From assembly GCA_004154925.1 (NCBI GenBank), contig QJNS01000087.1, positions 186,001 to 250,000 of the forward strand: 64,000 bases of DNA, in the 5' to 3' direction. Made by a program: the position numbers and the translations under genes. Positions 13,263 through 25,130 of this stretch are shown one piece after another. The first letter of the stretch is position 1, and each line of letters opens with the position of its first letter. Below the pieces are notes generated by a model that saw nothing but the letters and a program-made list of their open reading frames with translations, ran no database searches and was not told the DNA's origin. Origin of the DNA: Monosporascus cannonballus (Eukaryota; Ascomycota; Sordariomycetes; Xylariales).

Positions 13263-16200
13263 ATGTAAAAATAATTAACATTTCTTATATTTTATTTCAT
13301 TTTATTCGAAGAAATCCAAAAACTTTATATATAATGGCTTTATTTTATATAAAAAGATTCTTACTTATTTTTATAAAAGTTTAAAAATGCGAATAATCTC
13401 TTATAAGTTTTTATTAAATTAACATTTATACTAATTATACGAAGTTATTTAGGTTTAAGTTATATTTCTTATATTAAGCCAAATATATAGAACGTTATTA
13501 TACTATATAATTCGCATAATGAATATTATATTTAATATTTTTAAATAGGATAAATACTTTCAAATCTAAGAGTTAATCAAAATAATACAGATTTTATTGA
13601 TTTTATTTCTTCTAAACAATTAATATAATAATAATAATAATAATACATTAAAGAAATGAGAAAATATAATTTTATTATGTTTATTAAAAGGTTTTCAAAA
13701 CAAAGCATTTAACGCGTTTAATATAGAACTGGATCTTTTTTAAAAAAATATTAATTAAAATTCATAATATAATTTTCGATATTATTTTTTAAAAAAGAAT
13801 TTACGCGCGTAATAAATATCATACTTGCACCTTAGGGCGTTACGATAGTAGAGAAAGAAATTTATAAAATTATCCTATTTTTAATAATTGTCTTAATATT
13901 TACAGCAATATATATATAATAAAACCTTTACGGTGGGCCAAGCCGTAATACGCTGTTCCTCCTTTTAATACTTGGCCTCCAAGTCTAGAAATACCCATTT
14001 AACGATAAGGGACACCTAAACCTTATCGGCGGGGCCTGTAACGGCTGTCTAATCTCTAAGGCTTACTCCGTACTGCCTATATACGTTTAAGGAAAACCTT
14101 ATAAGTAATTGGCTGTTCGAGGATCGGAACTAATACTGGTAATATCACTTACCGTCTTAGGATTATGATATTACGATTATACCTTACATCGTTATATTAT
14201 TAGATTAATCAATAGGTAAAATAATCGCCTTATAATAATATTTATAATATATATAACTATATATATTAAACAGTTATAATAATATATTAAAAATTAATGA
14301 AATGTTAGACTAATCTTAATTATTCTATGTAAAATATTTCAAGAGTATTAATATTATTATAATAATTTATTCAAATTTAATAATCAAACAACTTTTTGAA
14401 AATTATAAAAAAAGCCTTAATATCAAATAATTGAAGGAAATATGAAATATAAAAATACTTAAAGTTTTATACAACTGTAAAATAAATATAATATGCATAT
14501 TATTGTTTTAATAATAAAAATAAAAGTTTGAAGATTTTTGTGATTATATAATATACATAATAAAATATAAATACAAATTTATATAAATTCTATAAAAGCC
14601 TTTTATTATTTTTAAATATTTAATAGTTATAAAATTTAAGTATTTCAAATTTTTTAATTAAATTTGAAATATGACAAATTCTGATAATAAATATTCATTA
14701 TTGTAATATTTTCGTGATTATTCCATTACTTTTCACCTTTTTAGATTTATAATATAAAATAGAAATTTACTTCGAAATAAATCAAATCTAATCTCCTTCG
14801 AAAATCTGTTAATATGATTCAACTATTAATAAAAATTATTTGTAACAAACGTATTTCATTTATTTTCAAATTTTAATAAATAATTATTGAATAAATCGGT
14901 TTAAGTTATAAATCATTTAACTCATTTGAAACTTAAAGCAACAAATAGCTAAAATAATTAAATTAAGCATTAAAATTATATTTGCGGTAATATATTAATT
15001 ATAATAGAAATAAATAGTTTAAAATAAATATTTGTTATGTAATATAACTATTATACTAATTATTATAAAAATGTTAAATGTATTTTAGTAAATGTAAACT
15101 CCTAGTCAATATTAAAAGTTTTGCCCAAAACCATGAAATATATTTGTTAATATTAAGATAGTTTTGATTTAAATTTAAAATTTGTGAGAAGCTAAATATA
15201 TAAATTTTATAACCTAAAAACCATTTAAGTATAAGTTTTTCAAAAATATTATATTGTTGGTAAGAATATTTAATAACACCAGTTAATAAAAAACGTATAT
15301 TTAAATGTATCGAACCTTATAAGATCATTAAAGAGATTTTAAAAATTATATATAAATTAATATTGTTATTTATAGGTAAAATATATTTAATTTTTTAAAT
15401 TTTCTTATTTGTATAAATAATTGATGCGATGAAAATACGCACTATATAAAATGATATGAAAATAAAGAGCGAATAATTATATAAATTTAAAAGAATTTCG
15501 ATATGCCAATAATACCGACCTGCTTATTGCAAAATTAAATTGAAAAAGTTTCAAAGTTTTGAAAATGTATAAGAATTTATAAAATGTCTTGTATATGATT
15601 GACCTTTTTTTAAATAAAAAAAATGTTTATTCATACCGTAGAAGTTTATTATAAAAATTATTTAGTTTATTTTATTAACAAAAGGTCAATTAATAATATA
15701 AAAATTCGATTAGCGGTAAAAAGTAGTTATTAATTCGAATTTAACCTACTTTATTTCTTGAACTTATTGTTAAATTAGTTTTATCTTTTATTATAAATAA
15801 TATTTCTTTTCCATTTTAAATAGAAAATAATGATTAGTTATTGCGTTGACATTACATTATTTATCTATAAATCCTTTCTTTATTTTTTTAAAAGTTCGTT
15901 ATGAATTCTTTTTAATAATATAGTTTTTATAGTTAAAACGATTTTACTTTTTCTTAATTCGAAGAAAAGGATTAATAGAGATATCCGAATTATGACAGCG
16001 ATAACGGTTTTTGACGTGTTCGTAATAATGACGAACATTTTTAATTATTTGCTATATTATACCGTTTTTAAAATACGCCGTTTAAAATATTACTTTAAAA
16101 TCAAATTTAGCCATATAAGCATTTAAAGATTCAAGTTTTCTACTGTTAAATAAAACAAAAATGCCGTGTACGGTTAAAAATATAACTTACTATAATACGT

Positions 16201-19184
16201 TTAAAATATTTATTTAAAAGATATTAAAATAATAAATATTATAAAGAGAAATTGTATTACGATTTACCTAATTTGTTTTCAAAAAACGTTTCCATTCATA
16301 TTTAGTAACGTAACTTGGATCCTTTTTAGGGCTAAAGTCGAAATAAGTTTATATAAAACCAAATGTATTTAAAGGAATTGGATTTAAAAAAAGGTTCAAA
16401 ATTGGGTTCAAATTTAATATTAGAATAATAAATAAAGAGGTTTGATATTTTATAATTTAAATAGTTCTTAGCTTTAAATAGAATTTCCTTATTTAAGAAC
16501 TTTTAGTAATACAAAATATACCTAAATACATCATTACGTAGATATTTATAATATAATTGCTAATACAAACTATACAGCTTCGATTAAATAGCAAGTTAAC
16601 GCCTAGTGGTTCTATAAATATACATAAACGACTTTATAAATGTTCCTAGTTTATAATTGTATTATTATAAAGTCCATTTAATATAAAATTAATTATATTA
16701 ATATGTCGCGACCTTATAAATATACAATAAGATTAAGTCGCTTTGATAAGATTTTTAACAAGTTTATTTCATTTATAACAAATAAATTTTCTATAATTAG
16801 CGAATAAGTGAAATCAGTTAATAACTTTACTTATTTAACGTTTTTTCTAAAAAGAAAATCGGCTATAGTTTTGGTTTTCTTTTCGAATACGATATAATTT
16901 TCGAGAAAAATGTTTTTCGAGTTTTATCAAATCATTGTATCAAATAATACGGAAATTATAAACATATTAGTAGCGCAATATAAAAAGATATTAACGAACG
17001 TAAAAATTTAGATTTTTAAAATTTTTAACAATGTAAATCAGAAAACTTCGAATAATAATATTCTGGTTTAGTCTAGGTTACGAAAGTAGTTTAAAATACT
17101 GATAAGGCTTGACAAAAATATAAAAGAAATTAGATATTTAAAGTTGTTTTGAAATTAAACGCCTTTAAATGAAATAAGTATAATAAAGTCTTGAAATCTA
17201 GGTAACAATTTTTAATGAATATAATTTGTTTATACTATGACGTTTAGTGGAAAATACATCGTAAAATATACTTTTTTTATTCTTTTCCTATTCAATTTTG
17301 GTGCTCTGAATTAACGAGTATATATTTTTTCGAAAATCGAAACTTATTACTGAATACGAATGCGACATTAATGCAACGTTTTACAAAACTAAGAGATATA
17401 ATATATAATAAGTATAAATACAATTATTTCATTAGTAGACACTAAAATATCAATTATAGTATTTAGGATATAGTTTATATCGTAATATATTTCTTTACAT
17501 ATTAAAGTCGTAGTGCAGTATATATTTGAAACCTATATTAGTATTACAAGGTTGATATATAGTATTTCGAAAAATTTGAATATTTACTCTAAAGTGTATT
17601 TTGTTAATTAATACATTTTGTTTTAATTATATTTTATTAAGTATTACTCGCTGAAATATTTCTTTTAAATAATTTTAATATTCACAAACCATCCAAGCTT
17701 ATTATTTTATTTATCTTTTACATAGTTTTTTAATAAAACGACACATGAGTTATTAGAGTTATCTTTTATTTAAGATAATTCCTTGAATATTGTAGTGAAT
17801 TTAAATTTAAAAATAAAACTTTTGACAATGTTAAAGGTTTTAGTTATTAGCTCTTTTTATCTTAAATTTAATTTCGAAATTTATGAAATTAACTTATCAT
17901 GAAAAGTAATTATATTTTCTAATATAATATATTCATTTTTATTTTATTTTCGTTTATTACGTTTAAAGTATTTCAAAGCCTTTTAAACTCTTTTAAAGAA
18001 TTATTTTAAAATTCACATAATTATTTATTTACGCTTTTATTTTGACGAAATTCTTATTTTAAAGAATACTTTTAAAAAAGCAGTTTCAAGGGCAATAATT
18101 GTAATATATTTCGTTAAATATTTTAAGCTGATTTGATTTAAGCATTTAAATTAATTCGTTTTTATTAAAATTATCGAATTGATTTATTTTTAATACTTAT
18201 CTGTTTAAAACAAATTGAACACTATAAAATTTCACTGTCTATTGTTGTGATTAATCTTTTAAATTCATTCTCGTTTTTTCTTTATTAATAAATATAACAG
18301 TTTAGGATAGTATTTAAATTTTATAATATTTTCACTAATAATCTTATTTTTTTTAATTTTTAAATATATTAGTTAAATATCAACCTTTATTATGCTCTCT
18401 ATATTATAGATGTTATTTTATATACTAAATTACAAAGATGCGTATACGAAATATATATTAATAATTCATAGTATTTAAATTCTAGAAAAATAATTATTGT
18501 ATTTATATATTAAGTGAGCTTGACAATTCAGCTGATTATATTGTCTTAACTTATATTACGTAGTCTTTATTAAGGTCGAAAGGTTTAATACTTTATTTAG
18601 ACCATTTTGAACGTCTTTAAGTTTTAGTTTTTAAACCCCCGTTTTTCAATATACAAAATATTATAGTTAACTTAGATACTTATAAGATCTTTAAAGTACA
18701 ATCGTTCGAATATCATTTAGTAAATTTAATAAATCATAGATTAACTTATAATTATTTAAATATAAAAGAAAAATCCTAATAATAGATGTTTCACTATTGT
18801 TTTAACTATAAAAATTAAAGTATATAAAATAATATCAACCAATTTTCAAATTCTATAAAAACGGTTCAAGTACTATTTTTGACCGCGATTTTTGAAAGAT
18901 TATATAGAAAATTTAAAATATTTTAAATTAAAAAAGTCGCAATTATAATTATCTTAAAAAAATAACTTTTCTGCAAAAGTTGTTATGAATCTTTAATATA
19001 TTTATTTATATTTTTTGTCGGCTATATATTTTATATATTTATATTATAAAAGTCTTATACTTTAATTAGTTTAATAATATTTTGAAATATTTTACCAATT
19101 TATTACTAATATTCTATATTCATAATTTAAGTATTATTTGCGAAATTATAGTTCCAATTTTATTAAACTGTAATTCTGGCTTTT
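13263..19184. other. RIP-degraded AT-rich DNA, right part of block I
   Basis: Same composition as the start of the window: AT-rich, TpA-rich, every frame closed. The exception is a patch at about 13,922-14,190, listed separately. From roughly 15,600 onward the + strand becomes T-richer, suggesting decayed elements pointing left. No gene, RNA or nameable repeat is visible. The change to normal composition is abrupt, within about 50 bases of 19,185. Confidence 0.75.
13922..14190. repeat. Less-mutated repeat fragment in block I
   Basis: About 270 bases with clearly higher G+C than the surroundings and many surviving CpA/TpG-containing words, for example around 'gtgggccaagccgtaatacg' and 'cttatcggcggggcctgtaa'. 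No open frame of note crosses it and it resembles no other copy in the window. It may be a weakly RIPed LTR or a fragment of a formerly unique sequence. Its identity is unknown. Confidence 0.4.
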
Positions 19185-19997
19185 CTAGCGTATTACCGGA
19201 GTTCAGGTCTTGATTTGTTAGGTTTTAGCGTTATAGGGGTGTACTTAAGTGATTTTGAAACCAGAGCCATGGAGGCCTGAGCTAGCTGATATAAGCCATG
19301 CCTTAACTACCTAGTCAGTCATTAATAGGGACTGTTTTTGTATCTTCGGGCTTTTCGGTATCTGTTTCTCCTAGCCCCCACTTTTTTTACCCGTTTAAGG
19401 AGGCTTCGCGACTATCATTTTCTGTCCAGGACCTTTTAAAGGTCAAGCAACCTGTTAAACCTTCTTCCTTCAGTTGAATGCTCCAGTCTGGAATATCAGG
19501 GTCCCATACTACATGAAACTGAGTATTTGGTAAGTTCATTTCTTGCAGCTCCGGTTTATGCTTGGGCTCATTTGACATCAGAAGCTAAAGTTATTGCAAT
19601 GGGCAATCCCCAAGCATTATTTCGAGAACGCAAAGGGCTAAGAGGGCTGAGACATTTTGACACGACGCCTCGTGTCTCGTGATCTGGTCCCCGCGGACCT
19701 CAACGCGTCCGTTGCCTTCCGTCCGTTCTACATGTCCTTCATCGCATGATATTCTTCAAATGCCCAACAACAGAGCTAAATACGTGCAGTACGCTAAAGC
19801 CCCGCGCGTAGACGTATTCACGCTGTGCCAAGGGAGCAATGCACTGTTTGAGCTTCATTCTCAGGCTTGGTTGCACCTAGGCGCCAAAACGGCAATGCTA
19901 CGTCAATAGCTCGTAGATCGTATTGAGTTGTGCGCCAGGTAGTAGATCACTCGAGCTATCTGACGCATTGACTATGCCAGCTAGACCTTCGGGCCGC
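19185..19997. other. Left part of the GC-normal island, no gene identified
   Basis: Composition is ordinary here. A short - strand open frame at 19387-19578 (63 codons, starting MSNEPKHK) matches no family I know. It overlaps a repeat (19293-19520) that has a diverged copy at 55025-55215 carrying in-frame stops, so I read it as a relic of a repeated gene or element rather than a functional gene, although a small orphan protein cannot be excluded. The remaining part, about 19,580-19,997, would hold the 3' UTR of the SDR gene. I see nothing else in it. Confidence 0.45.
19293..19520 (+). repeat. Diverged dispersed repeat, copy X
   Basis: This segment aligns by eye, in the same orientation, with 55025-55215. 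Shared landmarks in order are: a 'ccatgccttaactacctag'-like block (copy Y 'catggcttagctagcc'), 'tttttgtatcttcgg' against 'tttttatatttccgg', 'tttaaggaggctt' against 'tttaaagaggctt', and 'aggaccttttaaaggtcaa' against 'aggacctttaaaggtcaa'. The pair also continues through a 'cttccttcagtt' / 'cttccatccgtt' block. Identity is roughly 65-75% with small indels. The family is unknown. Confidence 0.55.
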
Positions 19998-20987
19998 TCA
20001 AGCCTGCTCACCGGCCATGAGCGCTTCAAGACGCCGCAGCACGTCGTCCTCATCAGGATAGTCCTTTCCTTTAATGGACTCAAACGCAGGCAAGAGCACG
20101 GCCTCATCAATCTCCTTGTACTTTCCACGCTGCACGTGAATCACATGTCCGTGCCTAGATCCGTCGACCATCAGGTAGGCCGCAGCCCGCGCGACGGCCG
20201 AGGCGGGCTGTAACTCGACTCCAATCACATCCATCATCGCCTTCAGATTCGGAAGGACTTGGCTTTCCGTCCAGGTCGGTGCCAAGGTGTTGAGGCGAAT
20301 AGGCAGCATTGCCTCGTTGATGACCGGAATGAGACCTCTCCCGAAGCCTAGAACAGCATGCTTGGCCGTAGCTATATCAAATCGTCGGTTGGAGTGCTCC
20401 AGAGAAAATGCTTCAGAACTCACCATAGTCGACTGCTCGAAGACGTTGCATGCCAGTAGTAGAGCCGTTGATCACAATACTGCCGCCCCCAGGTTGCTGT
20501 CGCATTGAGTAAATAGCTAGAGTGACAGTGTTCATGACGCCTTTCAAGCTGACATCCAGCAGTTGGTACGTCGGCTCCTTGAGGTCGCCGTTCTCGTCTA
20601 CGTCAGTAGCCAGGTAGTTGGCGCGGGGGCCAATGCCGGCATTGGCAAAAACGTGGTCTATGCGGCCATGGAGCTCCTTCGTCTTCTTGAAGAGAGCGAC
20701 CAACTCGGCCCAAATTGCTACATTGGTTTTCACAAATGTAAATCTGCGGGAATCGACGGGCTCAGAGGGAGGCTGGACATCGGCGTTGACGACGGAGGCT
20801 CCAAATGACAGCAGCAAGCTGACAGTTGCGAGACCGATACCCGACGACCCCCCTACGGATGAGTTAGATTGAGTTAACACATACCTGGGACACCTTCTCC
20901 TCGTCATGGTGGGGCCATACCTGTCACAATAACCACCTTGCCGTTGAGGCTGGTGAGATCCTCGTCTTTGATAGGAAATTCGGCCAT
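19998..20987 (-). CDS. Short-chain dehydrogenase/reductase (SDR), three exons
   Basis: Predicted NAD(P)-dependent oxidoreductase of the classical SDR type; substrate unknown. Exons are 20921-20987, 20424-20852 and 19998-20371. Introns 20853-20920 (68 bases, branch site CTAAC) and 20372-20423 (52 bases, GTGAGT...TAG) restore a 289-residue protein, normal for the family. Residues 22-29 are TGGSSGIG, the cofactor loop, which is split by intron 1. Asp47 at the end of strand 2 suggests NAD(H) preference. NAG lies at 93-95, a candidate catalytic Ser at 153, and Tyr165-x-x-x-Lys169, formed across intron 2. The tetrad Asn of the usual DVNLKG block is Ser124 here (DVSLKG). The protein has no signal peptide or membrane segment, so it is probably cytosolic. 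The gene is intact, of ordinary codon use and alone in a 2 kb island between RIPed blocks. Structure is certain enough to splice by eye; function beyond SDR is inference. Confidence 0.9.
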
Positions 20988-21300
20988 GGTACAGGAATCT
21001 GCAGAGCTGCGTAAGAAAGTACGTGATTATGGCCTGGTTTTAACGTACTGAGGAACAAAGGGAGTGAGTGAACGAGGATTATTACACTAATCGCTTAAAT
21101 GGATCCGTGCGCTCGGACAACCCCACCCCACAACCCGACCAACATTGTAACCATTGAAACCTTCTTAATTGAATAACGCAGCAAAAATTGACGTCAGCTA
21201 GCTCAGGCCTTTGCTAGTTACTAAAATCAGGCCCTGTTTTGAAGATTGTAGCTGAGCCGCAGGCGCAGCTGTAGCTAGGGCTTTGTTCCTTAGATACCAA
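20988..21300 (-). promoter_or_regulatory. Upstream region of the SDR gene
   Basis: About 200 bases of ordinary composition precede the ATG at 20987, the only start that puts the cofactor-binding strand in frame after splicing. I recognise no specific operator or TATA box. From about 21,208 the sequence becomes the boundary repeat described separately, so the promoter of this gene is short and abuts silenced repeat DNA. Confidence 0.4.
21208..21282 (-). repeat. GC-rich boundary repeat, inverted single copy
   Basis: The reverse complement begins agccctagctacagctgcgc and continues through a 'caaaacagggcctgatttta' block. It aligns with each of two tandem units at 54391-54538, which begin at a similar 'agccctagccacagctgc' and run into 'agagtctgactctagtgaag' and 'agggctgattttgatgaggt'. 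The copy lies exactly where the SDR island gives way to block II and is inverted relative to the copies at the far edge of that block. It has no coding sense; the family is unknown. Confidence 0.6.
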
Positions 21301-21908
21301 CCTATAAAAAGGACCTATAAAAACACTAAACCTCTAAAATAAGGCCTAATAGAAAATTGTATTTTTTTTAAAGTTCAGTTCTCCGTATTTATATATAAAT
21401 TTTACAAACTTGCAAATATAACACTACCAAAAATACCTACAAAAAATATATAAATATATTCAATGTTAAAAAAGCTTTCAAATCGCATATTAAACTTTTC
21501 ATTCAATATTAATACAGCAGAAAATTTAAAAATTAAAAATTAAAATTTTATAATTTATATTCCTTTTATTCGAAACGGTTTTATAACTATAATAATATAA
21601 TTACTGTATATAATATTTTGCTATAAACATTTTAAAAGCAATTGAATATAAAAAAAGCTGATTTAATTATATGTTTACTTTTACAAATTATAATTATTAT
21701 ATTAAAATTAAAAAGGTGATTTCGTTGATCCAGGTCGAAACTTTTTATATAATTATAATATAATAACCAGAACTCGTACAGCTAAAAAATTAAAATACGA
21801 TCATTTTTATATAAATTATATATAAAATGTTCGGCATATAATAATGTCACAAGCAAATATACTATTGTAATTATAAGAACGTTATCATCGTATAAAATAT
21901 TAAATAGT
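21301..21908. other. AT-rich transition into block II
   Basis: AT-rich and RIP-like, ending at the left LTR of element 2. I see no gene or nameable repeat in it. Confidence 0.7.
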
Positions 21909-22279
21909 TATCATATAATAGCTAAGCGGTTTAACTAACTATTAAATCTAACTTATAAAAGTTTATATTAATAGAAATATCATAAGATTGTAAGCAATAA
22001 ATAAGGTAAATTTATTACGTTTCGTAATACTGACTGCATTTCAAGTAACGATACTTTGTTACAAATTAAAATTACATAAATTATAGAAATAGCGAATATA
22101 TATATAATTTCTTATTATTTATTAATTATTTCTAATTACGTTGCTTGTAACAATCATAATCTTTAATAAATATGGACGTAATATGAATTACTTATAATAT
22201 AACTTACAAAGTAAACCGTATTATCCTTATCGTTACGATTATTTCCGCAGGCCTAGGTCTGATAAATCGTAATATGATA
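21909..22279 (-). repeat. 3' LTR of element 2
   Basis: About 371 bases. It starts tatcatata and ends aatatgata, giving a terminal inverted repeat as in LTRs once TG...CA is allowed to have mutated to TA...TA. Its reverse complement shares 'tattacgaaacgtaat' and the 'gatttaatagttagttaaac' end block with the LTRs of element 1. The other half, through 'cgcaggcctaggtctgataa', is shared only with 28030-28397. Confidence 0.75.
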
Positions 22280-22290
22280 TCTTTTTTCTT
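22280..22290 (-). promoter_or_regulatory. Polypurine tract of element 2
   Basis: Eleven pyrimidines on the + strand (purines on the - strand) lie directly beside the inner edge of the left LTR. This is the expected place for the plus-strand primer of an element transcribed leftward. Confidence 0.6.
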
Positions 22291-24959
22291 GAAATCTTAT
22301 CTTAAGATTTCTTTTTAATAAATATCCATTTTTTACCATAATCTTCCATATTTTTAAAAATTCGTTACAAGTCTTATTCTTTTATAATTCGTCATACTAA
22401 TTTAATACGCCTATTTAAAAAGTTGCGGTTTAAATTTATGCCTTATTTTTAATATTTTTTGAAGTATTTATCATATGAAATAATATAAAATATTGCACGT
22501 TATAGAGAATAGATAATATACGACTAATTTTACGATAAAATAAATATCTCATCATCTTTTTTTCAAAAATATTTGTCGTAAGTATTAATATTTTAAATGT
22601 AAAAAAACTTTAACGAAAAAATATTTATAAACCTGTTAACGCCGTCAACTCGAAATCTAGCAGTGATATTAAAAAATAAATAATATTTTGGCGCCACTCA
22701 TTTAATTACGGATATAGAAATTCTTAGTTCGTTTTAAAAATATTGTAATAATATAACGTAATCTTTAATCCTTAAATAAGTTAAAAAAGCAAAAACAAAA
22801 TAAATAAATTACTGTTAAAACCCCCGTAATTATATAAACGCAAACCTCTGTTCTCTTTAACTTATCTCGTTTCGGCTTATCGGATTAGCCTGTTATCGAC
22901 CTTAATTAAAACCTTTTTTTAATAATTTCGTTATTGTTAGTAAGAGTATTTCAATAAACGTTAAACGTTAATAAAGTATTTAACGGGTTTTTATATAATT
23001 TCGGATATAATTTTATTATTTACTTTTATATCGTTTTATTCCGTGCTGGTTGTCATAATTTTTTAATTAACTGCAATAAAACAATATAGAAATTTGCCTA
23101 AAGTTTTATTTAGAATATAAGTTTTAAATAATAATTGCTTTTTAAATATTTTTAAATAATTTTATATAAACCGATATATTTAAAATCTATTTTCTTATTA
23201 ATTGCTTTTATTGAAATATCTTTATAAATAAGGCAAATTTTTTTTTTGGAAAATATATTGTTTTTAACTTGTTTTCATTGTAATACTTATTTACTTAATT
23301 TCGTATAAATTTTAATTTTATCTTTATTTTTAATATAAATATTTAACTTATTTAAACTTAAATATTATCTTGATATTAATCAATTTATTATACGCATTGT
23401 TATAAGCAATTACTGTAAAACTAAATTTCGTATTTAAAAAAGTCGATTTAATACATTTACAATAACTAAAATTAAATATTAATTGGGTAATAACTAATTT
23501 GTAATTTAATTATATTATTCGTAACGAATATAATATTGTGTATATATTTCTAACATTTGGTTTAACTGTTTTATTTAATGTTTGGTTTAAGCTTTAAATA
23601 TATTAAATAACTTATAATTTCAACCGAGTTATATTATAAAGTTTTGTCAAAAATTAAAAATAAACGCAATTTCTCTATCGAAAATAATCTTATATAATAA
23701 TCCGTATATCTTAGAAGTATTTCCAAAACAATCTTTTGGTATTCTATATTGATTTTCTTTTAATAAGGCATAAAATAAAAAAACGTCGTAAGTTTATTAA
23801 CTATAACGAAAGTAATATCGTAATATATTTTTACTATTAAATATTTAAATAAAAGAATTTAGTAATAAGACTTATAATAATTAAATCTCATAATTTCTTT
23901 AAAATTAATAACAGTTAAACTTGTTATAAGATTTATATCGTAATATTTTAGTCCTGTTATAAAGAGTATATTATTATGATTTTTTTAAATTATTATTTGT
24001 ATTTTTAAAAAATAATAAATACGATAAAACTGTTTCAGAATATTATAAATTATTAGATATTGACATAATTAATACTGAAGTATATCGCCTATTAAACTTA
24101 TTTATTTTTCAAAAAATATATTACATTATTACTATTCTTTATTTTTAGAACATATATTATATAATATTGTGCTTTTTATTATAATTTAAAATCAATGTAA
24201 ATATTCTTTTTACATCACATCGAAATTTCTATATTTATTTTATTATTTTGTAAACTTTCTTTATATATAATAACGAAATCGAAATTTATTTCTTCTACAC
24301 ATTTTGTTTATTCTTCTATAAATTTTCTAATATAGTAAAACGAGAAAACTTTTCTATAATATATATAAATCTTAACTTAATAAACATTTCTAAGAAAAGA
24401 AATTTAACGTTTCGAAACTTGTAATAATAACAATCAATTCTTTATCTCGAATAACGTAATTAAATTCGGTTTTATTTCCTTTATACGAAAAGAATATAAT
24501 AAAATATAATTTATCTTAGTTATTTCATTAATCGATTATAATACATAATATATATTCTAAAATATTTGTCTCTAATTTAACGGGACATATTAAATTTTAT
24601 ATAATTAACATTAATTCGTAAATACTCGTATGTTTCATTTCTTAAAGTATTTTTATTCTCTATAACCGGTCTATACACTCATTTAAATAAAATAAATTAA
24701 AAAATATTACAGGTTTATTAAGTCTTTGCAGAATCTTTTTATAATAATTAATAAAGGCAAAAAATACGTATATTTCCTTATTTATCGTTAACGTTTATTA
24801 TTTTATATTTAGAATAATCTTTTTTAATCTTTAGTTCCATACGTTATAAAATCATACTACATTTGAAACACTTTAATTATTATTTATAGAATAAACGTTT
24901 GTTACGTTAATTAATAATATACTCTGTTTTAAAGTTCATATAAAGCAATAAAAATATTT

Positions 24960-25130
24960 TTGATATAATCTTTATATTTTGAAATAAATAGAAATATTAT
25001 CAAAATCAAATATAATACAAATTGTGAACTATTTTAAAAATATATAATGTATTTTCTGTTAAATGTATATTAATACGTTCATAAATCGTATTAATATAAT
25101 GAAATATTTAAATAATTTATATTTTATTTT
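24960..25130 (-). pseudogene. Reverse transcriptase remnant of element 2
   Basis: On the - strand one frame reads RFMNVL followed by a stop where Gypsy enzymes have G-L-x-N-A-P-x-x-F-Q. Farther on it reads CIIFDFDNISIYFK, where the family has its Y-x-D-D active site followed by I-x-I-Y-S-K. DFDN lies at 24,996-25,007. The differences (Gly to Arg, Ala to Val, Pro to Leu, Gln to stop, Asp to Asn) are what C-to-T mutation on either strand would produce. Confidence 0.6.
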
